From an uncultured Acetobacterium sp. (GTDB lineage: Bacteria; Bacillota; Clostridia; Eubacteriales; Eubacteriaceae): DNA of 64,000 bases. Made by a program: the position numbers and the translations under genes. The stretch spans positions 3,684,736-3,748,735 of the forward strand of contig NZ_OY760905.1 of NCBI RefSeq assembly GCF_963664135.1, in the 5' to 3' direction. Positions 16,734-25,799 of this stretch are shown here, piece after piece (within the stretch, counting starts at the first letter, position 1; each line of letters starts with the position of its first letter). The notes below the pieces were generated by a model. The model was not told the origin of the DNA. It was given only the letters and a program-made list of their open reading frames with translations, and ran no database searches.

Positions 16734-17747
16734 ATGAGTCAATCAAGAAAAAATAATATGATCGTCCTTACGCTTGGAATAATTCTTACTATCGCAATCA
16801 TCATTTCTTTCGGGATTGGTCGTTATCCAATCTATGCCAATGAACTCGTCGCGATTCTATTCTCTAAAATAGTACCAATGACTCAATTTTGGACAGATAA
16901 AGTCGAGACGGTCTTAATCAATGTACGCCTGCCTCGGATTGCCTTAGCCTGTCTGGTTGGCTGTTGTCTCTCAACAGCGGGAGCGGCCTATCAAGGGGTT
17001 TTTCAAAATCCGATGGCGGCACCAGATATTTTAGGTGCATCGGCCGGTGCGGCTTTTGGTGCGGCGTTTACAATTCTTAATGGTGGAACAGGCTATATGA
17101 TTACAATCAGTGCTTTTTTCTTTAGTCTTTTAACCGTTGCTCTGGTCTATTTAATCAGTAGAAAGGCGAAAGGAAAAGGTACTTTGGGTTTAATCTTATC
17201 GGGGATCATGGTCAGCTCACTTTTTTCGGCCGGGACATCCTTTATCAAATTGGTTTCCGATCCCAATGAGCAGCTTCCGGCCATCACTTATTGGCTGATG
17301 GGCAGTTTAAATGGAGCGAAGACTGGTGAGGTTGAATTTGTGCTGATACCGATGGTGATCGGATTGTTACCGTTATTTATTTTGAGATGGCGGATGAATA
17401 TTCTCACCATGGGCGATGATGAAGCGCGAACCATGGGAGTCAACGCCAATCGAATCCGGTTGATCGTCATTGTCTGTGCCACCCTTATTACCGCAGCCAG
17501 TGTGTCGGTCAGTGGAATGATCGGCTGGGTCGGGTTAGTCATTCCGCATTTATCCAGAAAACTGGTAGGGAACAATTACAATCATCTGATGCCGGCGACG
17601 ATGTTGTTTGGTGCTATTTTTCTTTTGCTAGTGGATGATATATCAAGGAATCTTTTTACCACCGAAATACCTTTAGGTATACTAACCGCTTTCATTGGTG
17701 CCCCTTTTTTCATCTACTTAATTACAAGAACGGAGGAGATCTATTGA
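16734..17747 (+). CDS. FecCD/BtuC-type ABC importer permease
   Basis: A 337-residue integral membrane protein of the FecCD family, with about ten hydrophobic helices. Such permeases import iron-siderophores, haem, cobalamin or related chelates. Family hallmarks are RLPRIALACLVGCCLSTAGAAYQG near residue 65, NPMAAPDILGASAGAA near 88 and GMIGWVGLVIPHLSRKLVG near 262. It is followed with a 4-base overlap by its ATPase and then by a binding protein, completing an importer. There is no cobalamin riboswitch on this strand, which argues mildly against plain B12 repression. The substrate is unknown. Confidence 0.93.
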   Translation: MSQSRKNNMIVLTLGIILTIAIIISFGIGRYPIYANELVAILFSKIVPMTQFWTDKVETVLINVRLPRIALACLVGCCLSTAGAAYQGVFQNPMAAPDILGASAGAAFGAAFTILNGGTGYMITISAFFFSLLTVALVYLISRKAKGKGTLGLILSGIMVSSLFSAGTSFIKLVSDPNEQLPAITYWLMGSLNGAKTGEVEFVLIPMVIGLLPLFILRWRMNILTMGDDEARTMGVNANRIRLIVIVCATLITAASVSVSGMIGWVGLVIPHLSRKLVGNNYNHLMPATMLFGAIFLLLVDDISRNLFTTEIPLGILTAFIGAPFFIYLITRTEEIY

Positions 17748-18520
17748 GCATTGAAGTATCAAATCTTAGTTTTAGTTACAGTCACCGGTCAGTTCTGAAT
17801 GGTATTAACTTTTCCGCCCAGGAGAATCAATTATTATCCATTTTAGGTCCCAATGGGGTTGGTAAAAGCACGCTTTTTCGCTGCATATTGGGTTTGCTTA
17901 AAGGGTATCGTGGCCAGGTGTTGTTAAATGGCAAAGATATCAAGGACATCAGTATCAAAGAAATAGCAAAATCATTGGCATATATTCCCCAATCGCATTA
18001 TCCCTCCTTTAATTATAGCGTGTTTGATATGGTTCTGATGGGAACGACGATTCAGGTGTCCGCTTTTTCAAGACCGGGTAATAAACAGATAAAGCTTGTC
18101 GATGCAGCCTTAGAAAGACTGGGCATTAATCATTTGAAGAATCGTGGCTACACCCAGATAAGCGGCGGTGAGCGGCAACTTGTTTTGATGGCCAGAGCGC
18201 TTGTCCAGGAAACAAAGATTCTAATATTGGACGAGCCGACGGCAAATCTGGACTTTGGCAATCAGGTCCGGGTTCTGACTCAGATGAAATCCTTAGCGAA
18301 GGAGGGCTATACCATCATCCAGTCGACCCATAATCCGGATCAGACGTTTCTGTTTTCCGACAATGTGCTGGCAATGAAGGATGGGAAAATTTTATCATCT
18401 GGAATACCTGGCGATATTTTTACAGCCGATTTGATTAAAAATCTCTATGCAACCGAAGTGAATATCAATAGTTTATATGAGGATCGAGTCAGAGTGTGTA
18501 TTCCAAAGTGTGCAATTTAA
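17744..18520 (+). CDS. FepC/BtuD-type ABC importer ATPase
   Basis: A 258-residue ATPase that should energise the upstream permease. Walker A is GPNGVGKST (35-43), the signature is ISGGERQ near 143, and Walker B is ILILDEPTANLD. The H-loop is STHNPD rather than the common STHD. The TTG start at 17744 overlaps the permease stop and has GGAGGA at 17732-17737. The substrate class is iron chelate, haem or corrinoid by family. Confidence 0.93.
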   Translation: MSIEVSNLSFSYSHRSVLNGINFSAQENQLLSILGPNGVGKSTLFRCILGLLKGYRGQVLLNGKDIKDISIKEIAKSLAYIPQSHYPSFNYSVFDMVLMGTTIQVSAFSRPGNKQIKLVDAALERLGINHLKNRGYTQISGGERQLVLMARALVQETKILILDEPTANLDFGNQVRVLTQMKSLAKEGYTIIQSTHNPDQTFLFSDNVLAMKDGKILSSGIPGDIFTADLIKNLYATEVNINSLYEDRVRVCIPKCAI

Positions 18521-18591
18521 GCTCAATCAAATATTCTGATTAATACTCCCAAGGGGTTTTAAATAAATTTTGAAAAAAAGGAGAAAAGAAA

Positions 18592-19683
18592 ATGAAAAAA
18601 AGAGTGATTTCGATGTTACTGGTTGTTTGTTTAATTGTATCAATAACAGCTATGACAACGGCTTGTAACAACAGCGGATCAAGTGCAGCAGCAGCGAGTA
18701 CAACGACTAGTTTTACGGATTCAGCGGGGCGTCAGGTAGAAGTTCCAACAAAGATATCGCGAATCGTACCTTCGGGAACAATGGCGCAGATAGCACTTTT
18801 TGCCCTGGCACCGGAAATGCTGGTAGGGGTATCATCCAAGTGGGATCCTGTGGCAGAACAGTATATTGATTCAAAATACTATAATCTGCCAGTACTGGGT
18901 CAGTTTTATGGGAAGGGTGATTTGAATCTTGAAGAAATAGCAAAAGTTGATCCCCAGCTTATTATCGACGTTGGCGAATCAAAGTCGACCATCGTGGCTG
19001 ATATGGACGGGATTCAGACTCAGGTCGGCATCCCAACCGTGCATATTGAAGCAACCATGGATACCATGGCAGATGCTTATCGAACCATGGGTAAACTGCT
19101 AGGCAAGGAAAAAGAAGCTGAAGAATTGGCTAAATATTGTGAGGATGTTAACAATAATACCAAAAGTATTATGGACAAGGTCGGCGCAACTGGAAAAACA
19201 AATCTGGTTTACTGTACCGGCGAAGATGGACTGAGTGTTCTGGCCAATGGTTCGTTTCATTCCGAAATCATCGATGAGGTCAGCAATAATATGGCGGTTG
19301 TAACAGATGTTTCCAGTAAAGGAACAGGAAATCCGGTTGATATGGAACAGCTGATGCAATGGGATCCGGATGTGATTATTTTTGCACCCGGCAGTATCTA
19401 TAGTACGGTCGCTCAAAACGAAGCGTGGCAGAATTTGAAAGCTATTAAGAATGGGAACTACTATGAGGTACCAAATGGCCCGTATAACTGGATGGGAAAT
19501 CCGCCAACTGTCAATCGCTTTATGGGGATGATTTGGATTACCCAATTGTTATATCCGGACAAAGCTCAATATGATGGATATAAGGAAGCAGCCAAGTATT
19601 ATAAATTGTTTTATCACTGTGATTTAACTCAGGATCAATACAAAGCATTAGTGGCAAATTCACTTTTAAAAACGGCAAAATAA
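18592..19683 (+). CDS. Substrate-binding lipoprotein of the FecCD-type importer
   Basis: A 363-residue extracytoplasmic binding protein of the TroA-like fold (periplasmic binding protein family 2). The N-terminus has a lysine-rich start, a hydrophobic core and a lipobox-like MTTAC with Cys25, so it should be a membrane-anchored lipoprotein. A Ser/Ala/Thr-rich linker follows, then FTDSAGRQVEVPTKISRIV, the standard opening of Fe-siderophore/B12 binding proteins, and NLEEIAKVDPQLIID. It completes a permease-ATPase-binder unit. The ligand cannot be told; the neighbouring module suggests a metal chelate or tetrapyrrole. Confidence 0.92.
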   Translation: MKKRVISMLLVVCLIVSITAMTTACNNSGSSAAAASTTTSFTDSAGRQVEVPTKISRIVPSGTMAQIALFALAPEMLVGVSSKWDPVAEQYIDSKYYNLPVLGQFYGKGDLNLEEIAKVDPQLIIDVGESKSTIVADMDGIQTQVGIPTVHIEATMDTMADAYRTMGKLLGKEKEAEELAKYCEDVNNNTKSIMDKVGATGKTNLVYCTGEDGLSVLANGSFHSEIIDEVSNNMAVVTDVSSKGTGNPVDMEQLMQWDPDVIIFAPGSIYSTVAQNEAWQNLKAIKNGNYYEVPNGPYNWMGNPPTVNRFMGMIWITQLLYPDKAQYDGYKEAAKYYKLFYHCDLTQDQYKALVANSLLKTAK

Positions 19684-19840
19684 CAAACTGTAATAAATAA
19701 GCGGCAAAGAAGCCGTTGCGAAATGCTAGTTTATAATTCTTACTTGCAATATTCTTTGTCACGCTTAGAGTTTGGATATTGTTTTGATATGCGGCTCAAT
19801 AGCGACAGGGTTTTGGCAAGTAGGGATCATTTACTGGATT

Positions 19841-19868
19841 TAAAGTGATCGGTTAACCGATCACTTTA
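19841..19868. repeat. Perfect 28-bp palindrome
   Basis: TAAAGTGATCGGTT followed at once by its exact inverse, centred at 19854/19855. It lies in the 256-base gap between the binding protein and the GTPase gene. A 9-base inverted pair CGGCAAAGA (19702-19710) and TCTTTGCCG (19882-19890) flanks it. It could be an operator for a dimeric regulator or a weak two-way terminator; there is no clean T-run. Confidence 0.6.
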
Positions 19869-19939
19869 GTTTGCAGCCGTCTCTTTGCCGTTTTAAATGA
19901 TTAACAATTGTCTAAATATTAAAAAAGAAGGTAACTGAA

Positions 19940-20632
19940 ATGAAATTAATAACTGTTGCTGGACCACCCTCTTCGGGAAAGACATCGGTTATTTTAAAAC
20001 TTATTAACTGTATGGAAATGCCCAAGGGTCGCATCGGCGTTGTAAAATTCGATTGTCTCACTTCATTTGACGACATCAGTTATAAGGAAGCCGATATCCC
20101 GATCCAAATTGGGTTTTCCGGAAAAATATGTCCCGACCATTTTTTTGTCAGTAATATTGAAGACGCTGTTCAATGGGGAATGCAGTCTGAATTTGAGATA
20201 CTGATCACAGAAAGCGCCGGTCTTTGCAACCGATGCTCGCCCTATGTAAAAGGGATACTATCGATCTGTGTCATCGACAATTTATCCGGCGTCAATACGC
20301 CGCGAAAAATTGGTCCGATGCTAAAATTTGCGGATGTTGTCGTTGTGACAAAGGGGGATATTGTCTCGCAGGCAGAGCGGGAGGTTTTTGCCTTTAATAT
20401 CAAACAGGTGAACATCTCGGCAAAGATTATCTTTATTAATGGCATCACCGGACAGGGGTCGTTTATGCTGGCAAAATATATCCGTCAGGCGTTGGACATT
20501 CAGACTCTCCGGGATATGAAGTTGCGCTTTACCACGCCAGCAGCGGTTTGCTCCTATTGCACTGGTGAGACGATAATTGGTGAAGCATATCAAATGGGCA
20601 TGATGAAGAAAATGGAGTTTGACAAAAAATGA
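19940..20632 (+). CDS. HypB/UreG-like P-loop GTPase
   Basis: A 230-residue GTPase related to metallochaperones (HypB, UreG, CobW class). Walker A is GPPSSGKT (8-15), a Walker B/switch-like ESAGLCNRC lies at 91-99, and TKGD (137-140) corresponds to the guanine-specificity NKxD. Two Cys pairs, C96/C99 and C204/C207, could bind a metal or an iron-sulfur cluster. It is the first of five tightly packed genes, and its end overlaps the next ATG. By analogy it may deliver a metal to an enzyme or cofactor, but no hydrogenase or urease gene is nearby. The substrate is unknown. Confidence 0.75.
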   Translation: MKLITVAGPPSSGKTSVILKLINCMEMPKGRIGVVKFDCLTSFDDISYKEADIPIQIGFSGKICPDHFFVSNIEDAVQWGMQSEFEILITESAGLCNRCSPYVKGILSICVIDNLSGVNTPRKIGPMLKFADVVVVTKGDIVSQAEREVFAFNIKQVNISAKIIFINGITGQGSFMLAKYIRQALDIQTLRDMKLRFTTPAAVCSYCTGETIIGEAYQMGMMKKMEFDKK

Positions 20633-21651
20633 AGACACAATATTTTATGGAACGCATCAATCATCAGACACTTGAAGAAATCATCAAAGCATATCCAATT
20701 ACAGCAGACTTTCTGGCAAATTATCGTTTAGAAGATATCCCCAAAGATCAGCTGCTACACCAGGCATTAAAAGAAGTTGAAGATGAAATACTGGAAGATT
20801 TTGGTTTGGATCAATATGATGTGATTGAAAGTCTATGTGTCTTTCTGGTTTCTTTTACGCAGGCAGAAACTGCGGTTAATCGCGTTGCATCGATTACGAT
20901 AAAGGGTGGACAGAACAAATTAAACGAGCCGGAAAATGTTGAGTTAACCATTTTTACGGGCGACATCATTAGTATTGTCGGGCCGACTGGTTCTGGAAAG
21001 AGCCGCTTGTTAAATGACATTGAGTGTCTGGCTCAGCGCGATACGCCCACTAATCGGCTGATTCTGGTGAATGGTGAAGAAGTGGATGACATCAATCGCT
21101 TTGAAATGGATGGAAAACTGGTTGCACAGCTTTCCCAGAATATGAATTTTGTCATGGATCTGACGGTTCGGGAATTTCTGGAAATGCATGCCAAATGCCG
21201 GCTGACACCAAATGCCAATGAGGTCGTGGCCAAATGCTTTGAATGTGCGAATCTCCTTGCCGGTGAGCATTTTTCGGAGGCGACCAAAGTCACGCAATTG
21301 AGCGGTGGCCAATCCCGCGCGCTGATGATCGCCGATACCGCTTATATGAGCGATTCACCCATCGTTCTGATTGATGAAATAGAAAACGCCGGAATCGATC
21401 GACGGCGGGCGCTATTTCTGCTGGCTAAGCGAGAAAAAATTATCTTTATCTCAACCCATGATCCCCTATTGGCGCTGAGTGCGAATAAGCGAATTGTTAT
21501 CAAGAATGGTGGCATTGCTAAAATTATTGAAACCACCGCGGAAGAAAAACAGAGCCTGGAAGCCATTGAAACGTTTGACAACACCTTGCTGACACTGCGA
21601 AATTCCTTGCGCTGTGGTGAGTTGATAACCGCAGAATTACTGAGAGAATGA
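20629..21651 (+). CDS. Stand-alone ABC-type ATPase with N-terminal extension
   Basis: A 340-residue protein. Residues 1-80 are acidic and resemble the short DUF1858/ScdA-N type segment (LEEIIKAYPITADFLANY). The rest is an ABC ATPase with Walker A GPTGSGKS near 119, signature LSGGQSR, Walker B VLIDEIENAG and H-loop STHD. No membrane domain is present or adjacent, so it may act like non-transport ABC proteins or power the upstream importer. It overlaps the GTPase gene by four bases (ATGA), so the two are co-translated. The role is unknown. Confidence 0.75.
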   Translation: MKTQYFMERINHQTLEEIIKAYPITADFLANYRLEDIPKDQLLHQALKEVEDEILEDFGLDQYDVIESLCVFLVSFTQAETAVNRVASITIKGGQNKLNEPENVELTIFTGDIISIVGPTGSGKSRLLNDIECLAQRDTPTNRLILVNGEEVDDINRFEMDGKLVAQLSQNMNFVMDLTVREFLEMHAKCRLTPNANEVVAKCFECANLLAGEHFSEATKVTQLSGGQSRALMIADTAYMSDSPIVLIDEIENAGIDRRRALFLLAKREKIIFISTHDPLLALSANKRIVIKNGGIAKIIETTAEEKQSLEAIETFDNTLLTLRNSLRCGELITAELLRE

Positions 21652-21665
21652 AACGGAGATAGACT

Positions 21666-22424
21666 ATGTGGAAAATATATGATGATCTGATCAATGGTAT
21701 TCCGGAAAACCGGATCGTTGATGAGTTAATTTGTGGCAAGAAACGTTCCTGTATTCGCAGCGGAAACGGTTCGGGAATCGCAACACCGCTGAAATATGAA
21801 ACCAGAATGCCGATGCTGACCAAAAATTTAATTGGCATGCCCTTACGGGAAGTTGCATCCTGTGTAAAATCGTGGAATTTTGTTGAGGCAGCGATTGGCG
21901 TTGCCGCCATTAATGCCTATTATAACAGCCCGGAGGTAGCCAGAACAAACGGCGTGGAGTTTTCTGATAAGATGCGGGTGGAAGATCGCCGCTATGATCC
22001 TTTCATTATGTCGCAAAATGATGTAAAGGGAAAGAAAGTAGCAGTTGTTGGACATTTTCCTTATATCGAAAAGTTGCTGGCACCAGTCTGTGATTTCTCG
22101 ATCATCGAACGGGAACCGGGAGATGGCGATTTCCCCATTTCTTCGAGTGAATATATCTTACCCGTATGTGATTATGTATACATAACCTGTGCATCGATTG
22201 TCGATAAAACCCTGCCGCGGCTGCTGGAACTTTCGAAAAATGCCAAGAGAATTACCATTGTTGGTCCCGGAACACCCCTGGCACCGGTGCTTTTTAATTA
22301 TGGGGTCAATGATTTGTCCGGCTTTATTGTCAAAGACAGTCAGCGGGCGTTGCGGATCACGGCCGGAGCCGAAAATGTAAAAATGCATATTGTCGGTCAA
22401 AAGGTTGCATTCAAAAAAGCGTAG
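21666..22424 (+). CDS. DUF364 (putative heavy-metal chelation) protein
   Basis: A 252-residue protein fitting the DUF4213-DUF364 layout. An N-terminal enolase-like half (about 1-100) ends NFVEAAIGVAAINAYYN, a signature of the family. A Rossmann-like half (about 118-250) starts GKKVAVVGHFPYIEKL and includes TIVGPGTPLAPVLFNYGV. DUF364 members are labelled heavy-metal chelation proteins from structural work, but their reaction is not established. It sits 14 bases after the ATPase, with CGGAGAT before the ATG. Placement beside a metal-type importer fits handling of a metal or tetrapyrrole. Confidence 0.85.
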   Translation: MWKIYDDLINGIPENRIVDELICGKKRSCIRSGNGSGIATPLKYETRMPMLTKNLIGMPLREVASCVKSWNFVEAAIGVAAINAYYNSPEVARTNGVEFSDKMRVEDRRYDPFIMSQNDVKGKKVAVVGHFPYIEKLLAPVCDFSIIEREPGDGDFPISSSEYILPVCDYVYITCASIVDKTLPRLLELSKNAKRITIVGPGTPLAPVLFNYGVNDLSGFIVKDSQRALRITAGAENVKMHIVGQKVAFKKA

Positions 22425-22433
22425 AGGTGAGCG

Positions 22434-23135
22434 ATGAATTTCAATTGGAATGAAAATACGATCAAATGGTATCAGGCAGCTAACGACTATTCTGGGTTCT
22501 TTAAACATGTGGCGGATTTGATTGCGCCCAAAATAGCCGGGCATGCGACGCTTTGTGATATTGGTTGTGGTCTGGGTCTGGTGGATTTAGAGCTAAGTAA
22601 AAATTTGCAAAGCATCACCTGTATTGATATTAATAAAGAGGCCATTGCATCACTAAATAGGAGCATTGAAGCCAGGCAGATTACGAATATACAACCACGC
22701 TTAATGAATTGCGACACGATCAATGAAAGTTGGGATGTCATCTTTGTCAGTTTTTTTGGCAGTCGTGATTTAGAAAAGTTTTTGCCATATTGCAAGAAGC
22801 TTTTCGCAATCGTTGACCAGAAAAAAGAATGTAAGCCCTATCTGGAAAAATACCGATCATTTCACAGAAACACATATGATAATGTCAAACAACAATTGAG
22901 TCAAAAAGCGATCAATTATTCGTGTACGGAAGTTACTCTTGAATTTGGACAACCACTGGTTTCTTTAGATGATGCGAAAAACTTTATCAAAACAAATTAT
23001 GCTAAAGTTAACGATGAAGATTTGAACCGATTTTTGTCTCAGCAACTGATTGAAACAAACAATACGGACTATCCGTACTATATCCAAAAGAATAAGTCGC
23101 TCGGAATATTTGAAATCGAAGGAGCTCTGATATAA
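22434..23135 (+). CDS. Class I SAM-dependent methyltransferase
   Basis: A 233-residue protein with the SAM-binding motif CDIGCGLGLVDLELS near residue 40 and an acidic second motif, CIDIN. No membrane segment is visible. The C-terminal 80 residues are not recognised. GAGGTG lies before the ATG, and the gene is 9 bases from DUF364 and directly abuts the next gene. Its substrate might be a chelate, porphyrinoid or metallophore made or processed by this cluster; that is inference from neighbours only. Confidence 0.75.
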   Translation: MNFNWNENTIKWYQAANDYSGFFKHVADLIAPKIAGHATLCDIGCGLGLVDLELSKNLQSITCIDINKEAIASLNRSIEARQITNIQPRLMNCDTINESWDVIFVSFFGSRDLEKFLPYCKKLFAIVDQKKECKPYLEKYRSFHRNTYDNVKQQLSQKAINYSCTEVTLEFGQPLVSLDDAKNFIKTNYAKVNDEDLNRFLSQQLIETNNTDYPYYIQKNKSLGIFEIEGALI

Positions 23136-23660
23136 ATGCATCTATTTCTGACTGGTGAAATACAGGTTGGCAAAACCACGGTTGTGGCACGGACGTTAGC
23201 GCTTTTGAATAGTCGGTATGGTGGTTTTAAAACTTACTTTGGACCAGACCGGGGATCAGAGGATCGCTGTCTTTATCTGAATTCGGCGGGAGAACCCGAT
23301 AATTATAGCACTGAAAGCAGGATCGTGCAGTTTAGAAAAGATGCCAGGCCCCTGGTTTTGACAGAAAAATTTAATTCAACCGGTGTTGAATTAATCAGAA
23401 CAGCCAGAGAAAACGCCGATTTGATTGTCATGGACGAGTGTGGCAACTTTGAACAAACAGCCCTGGATTTTCAACGTGAACTCATCACTACACTAGATCA
23501 AAACAAACCGGTTTTGGGTGTTTTAAAACTTGCCAGCAGCGGTTGGACAGATTTAATCAGAAATCATCCAAAGGTAAAAATTATTACTGTTGCAAGTCAA
23601 AACCGGGACGAGCTCCCTAAAATAGTGGCACAACATTTTTTAAATCGACAACTGATTTAG
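23136..23660 (+). CDS. Small P-loop NTPase (THEP1-like)
   Basis: A 174-residue protein like the NTPase_1/THEP1 nucleoside-triphosphatase family. Walker A is TGEIQVGKTTV at residues 6-16 and a Walker B-like LIVMDECGNFE follows near 95. It begins immediately after the stop of the methyltransferase gene. Family members hydrolyse NTPs in vitro, but their biological job is unclear; homologues also occur near molybdenum-cofactor and metal-transport genes. It ends the five-gene run; the next terminator-like hairpin is about 100 bases on. Confidence 0.75.
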   Translation: MHLFLTGEIQVGKTTVVARTLALLNSRYGGFKTYFGPDRGSEDRCLYLNSAGEPDNYSTESRIVQFRKDARPLVLTEKFNSTGVELIRTARENADLIVMDECGNFEQTALDFQRELITTLDQNKPVLGVLKLASSGWTDLIRNHPKVKIITVASQNRDELPKIVAQHFLNRQLI

Positions 23661-23742
23661 AAATAGTCATAGTTTAACCGGGTGCTTAACCTATACTGCC
23701 AGGAGCGTTTTTTAGAACACGTTTTTTATACAATTAATTTAT

Positions 23743-23790
23743 GTTATAATGAACAGAAAGAATGATAGTGTTTTAATATCATTCTTTTTT
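23743..23790 (+). terminator. Hairpin terminator directly behind an extended -10 box
   Basis: AAAGAATGATA (23757-23767) and TATCATTCTTT (23777-23787) form an 11-bp stem followed by T's. TGTTATAAT (23742-23750), an extended -10 box, ends 6 bases before the stem. The hairpin can end transcription from the five-gene module. The remaining 160 bases before the next gene show nothing clear. Confidence 0.7.
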
Positions 23791-23949
23791 CTATTTAAGT
23801 TGTTCGGTTCTGAGCAGATCATGGCTATTTTTGACGGAATATCGTGATGAAATTTAAGCGTTGAAAGTAAAACAAAGTGTTTAATTTCGAATTAATCGGA
23901 CGTAAACAATAAAATCAAAAGATTAAAAGGTTAAGAAAGAAGTGAAAAT

Positions 23950-25719
23950 TTGAAAATTAGTAATACTGAATTAATCAAACGTTTTATCCCTTACTATAAA
24001 AAATATAAATGGATTCTGCTGTTAGACCTTTTTTGTGCCACATTGACCACGGTATGTGATCTGGTGTTACCGCTGATCGTCCGCTTTATTACCAATACGG
24101 CCATCAATGATCTGACCAGCCTGACCGTTGAAACCATTTTAAAATTGGGCTTAATTTATCTGATTCTACGTCTCATCGATGGGGTCGCCAACTATTTTAT
24201 GGCCGATGTTGGTCATGTGATGGGTGCCCGGATCGAAACGGATATGCGGCGGGATCTCTTTTCACATCTCCAGAAGCTATCGTTCTCTTTTTACAGCGAC
24301 ACCAAAATCGGTCAGCTGATGTCCCGAATTACCACCGATCTTTTTGATGTCACCGAGTTTGCCCATCATTGTCCGGAAGAGTTTTTTATAGCCGGGTTGA
24401 AAATCGGCGTTTCCTTTGCGATTTTGAGTAGCATCAACATCTGGCTGACCTTGATTATTTTTGCGGCGCTGCCGATTATGCTGTTAACTACTACCTATTT
24501 CAGACGTCGCATGCGAACCGCATTTAAACGAGCCCGAGTGCAAACAGGTGAAATCAATGCCCAGGTGGAAGATAATCTGCTGGGTATCCGGGTGGTAAAG
24601 TCCTTTGCCAATGAGAACATTGAAGAAATCAAGTTTGCTAAAGGCAATAGCAAGTTTTTAGAAATTAAAAAACAGACCTATCATTATATGGCCGGTTTTC
24701 AAACAACCACCCGACTTTTTGATGGCCTGATGTATCTATTGGTAGTGGTCTTTGGTGGGATCTTTATGATTAATGAGACCATTAATCCCGGGGATTATAT
24801 TGCCTATCTGATGTATGTGACCACCTTGCTCGCCTCCATCCGCCGGATTGTCGAATTTGCCGAGCAGTTCCAGCGGGGTATGACCGGTTTTGAGCGGTTC
24901 ATTGAAATTCTGGACGAACCCACCGAGTTTGAAAATCGGGATAATGAGGTGGAACTGACCAATGTGGTGGGCGACATCACCTTTGAAGATGTCAGCTTTC
25001 AGTATAATGATGGCGGTGCGGAAGTCCTTTCCCATATCGATATTCAAGTGAAAGCCGGAGAGAACATCGCTATTGTGGGGCCCTCCGGCAGTGGCAAAAC
25101 GACCCTATGTCATTTGATTCCGCGGTTTTATACAGTGACTTCTGGCCGAATTCTGATTGATGGCCAGGACATTCAGGGTTTAACGCTCCACTCCCTGCGA
25201 TCCCAGGTGGGAGTCGTTCAACAGGATGTCTATCTTTTCGCCGGAACGATTTATGAGAACATTGTCTATGGCCGATCCGCTGCGGAGATGGATAGTGTCA
25301 TCCAGGCGGCCAAACATGCCGGGGCGCATGAGTTTATTGAAAAACTCCCCAATGGTTACGATACCTATATTGGTGAACGGGGTATCAAGCTATCCGGCGG
25401 GCAGAAGCAACGGATCAGTATTGCCCGGGTCTTTTTAAAAAATCCGCCGATTCTGATTTTGGACGAGGCCACCTCATCACTGGATAACGAAAGTGAGCGG
25501 ATCGTTCAGCAGTCTTTAAAAGAGCTGACCCATGGCCGTACCACCTTTACGATTGCTCATCGGCTCACAACTATTAAAAATGCGGATTCCATTTTAGTCC
25601 TCACCGAGGATGGTATTGTCGAAAAAGGCTCTCATGAGGAGCTGATCCGGGAAGAAGGAGTCTATTATGACTTATACCAGATGTATCAGGAACTGGATGA
25701 ACTAAATGAAGAATTTTAA
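23950..25719 (+). CDS. ABC exporter, MsbA/BmrA-like half transporter
   Basis: A 589-residue half transporter. A six-helix exporter domain (about 15-310) is followed by an ATPase domain. Walker A is GPSGSGKTT, the signature LSGGQKQ, Walker B ILILDEATSSLD and the H-loop AHRL. All catalytic residues are present, so it can work as a homodimer exporting lipids, drugs or peptides. The start is a TTG at 23950, with a weak AGAAAGAAG site. It is a monocistronic gene closed by a strong terminator. The substrate is unknown. Confidence 0.92.
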   Translation: MKISNTELIKRFIPYYKKYKWILLLDLFCATLTTVCDLVLPLIVRFITNTAINDLTSLTVETILKLGLIYLILRLIDGVANYFMADVGHVMGARIETDMRRDLFSHLQKLSFSFYSDTKIGQLMSRITTDLFDVTEFAHHCPEEFFIAGLKIGVSFAILSSINIWLTLIIFAALPIMLLTTTYFRRRMRTAFKRARVQTGEINAQVEDNLLGIRVVKSFANENIEEIKFAKGNSKFLEIKKQTYHYMAGFQTTTRLFDGLMYLLVVVFGGIFMINETINPGDYIAYLMYVTTLLASIRRIVEFAEQFQRGMTGFERFIEILDEPTEFENRDNEVELTNVVGDITFEDVSFQYNDGGAEVLSHIDIQVKAGENIAIVGPSGSGKTTLCHLIPRFYTVTSGRILIDGQDIQGLTLHSLRSQVGVVQQDVYLFAGTIYENIVYGRSAAEMDSVIQAAKHAGAHEFIEKLPNGYDTYIGERGIKLSGGQKQRISIARVFLKNPPILILDEATSSLDNESERIVQQSLKELTHGRTTFTIAHRLTTIKNADSILVLTEDGIVEKGSHEELIREEGVYYDLYQMYQELDELNEEF

Positions 25720-25769
25720 AAAAGCATTTGCAACGACCGGATGTTCATCGGCGTTGCAAATGCTTTTTA
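25720..25769. terminator. Strong terminator between the exporter and larE
   Basis: AAAAGCATTTGCAACG (25720-25735) and its exact inverse (25752-25767) make a 16-bp stem. It has T's on the plus strand and, read the other way, T's on the minus strand, so it can serve the convergent larE as well. Confidence 0.9.
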
Positions 25770-25799
25770 ATTTTGCGTCGTTATAAATAGAGCTATCTT

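Noticed and set aside
16734..19683. Vitamin B12 transporter btuCDF
   Set aside because: The family fits, but there is no cobalamin riboswitch on this strand and FecCD-type importers carry many chelates; the substrate was left open.
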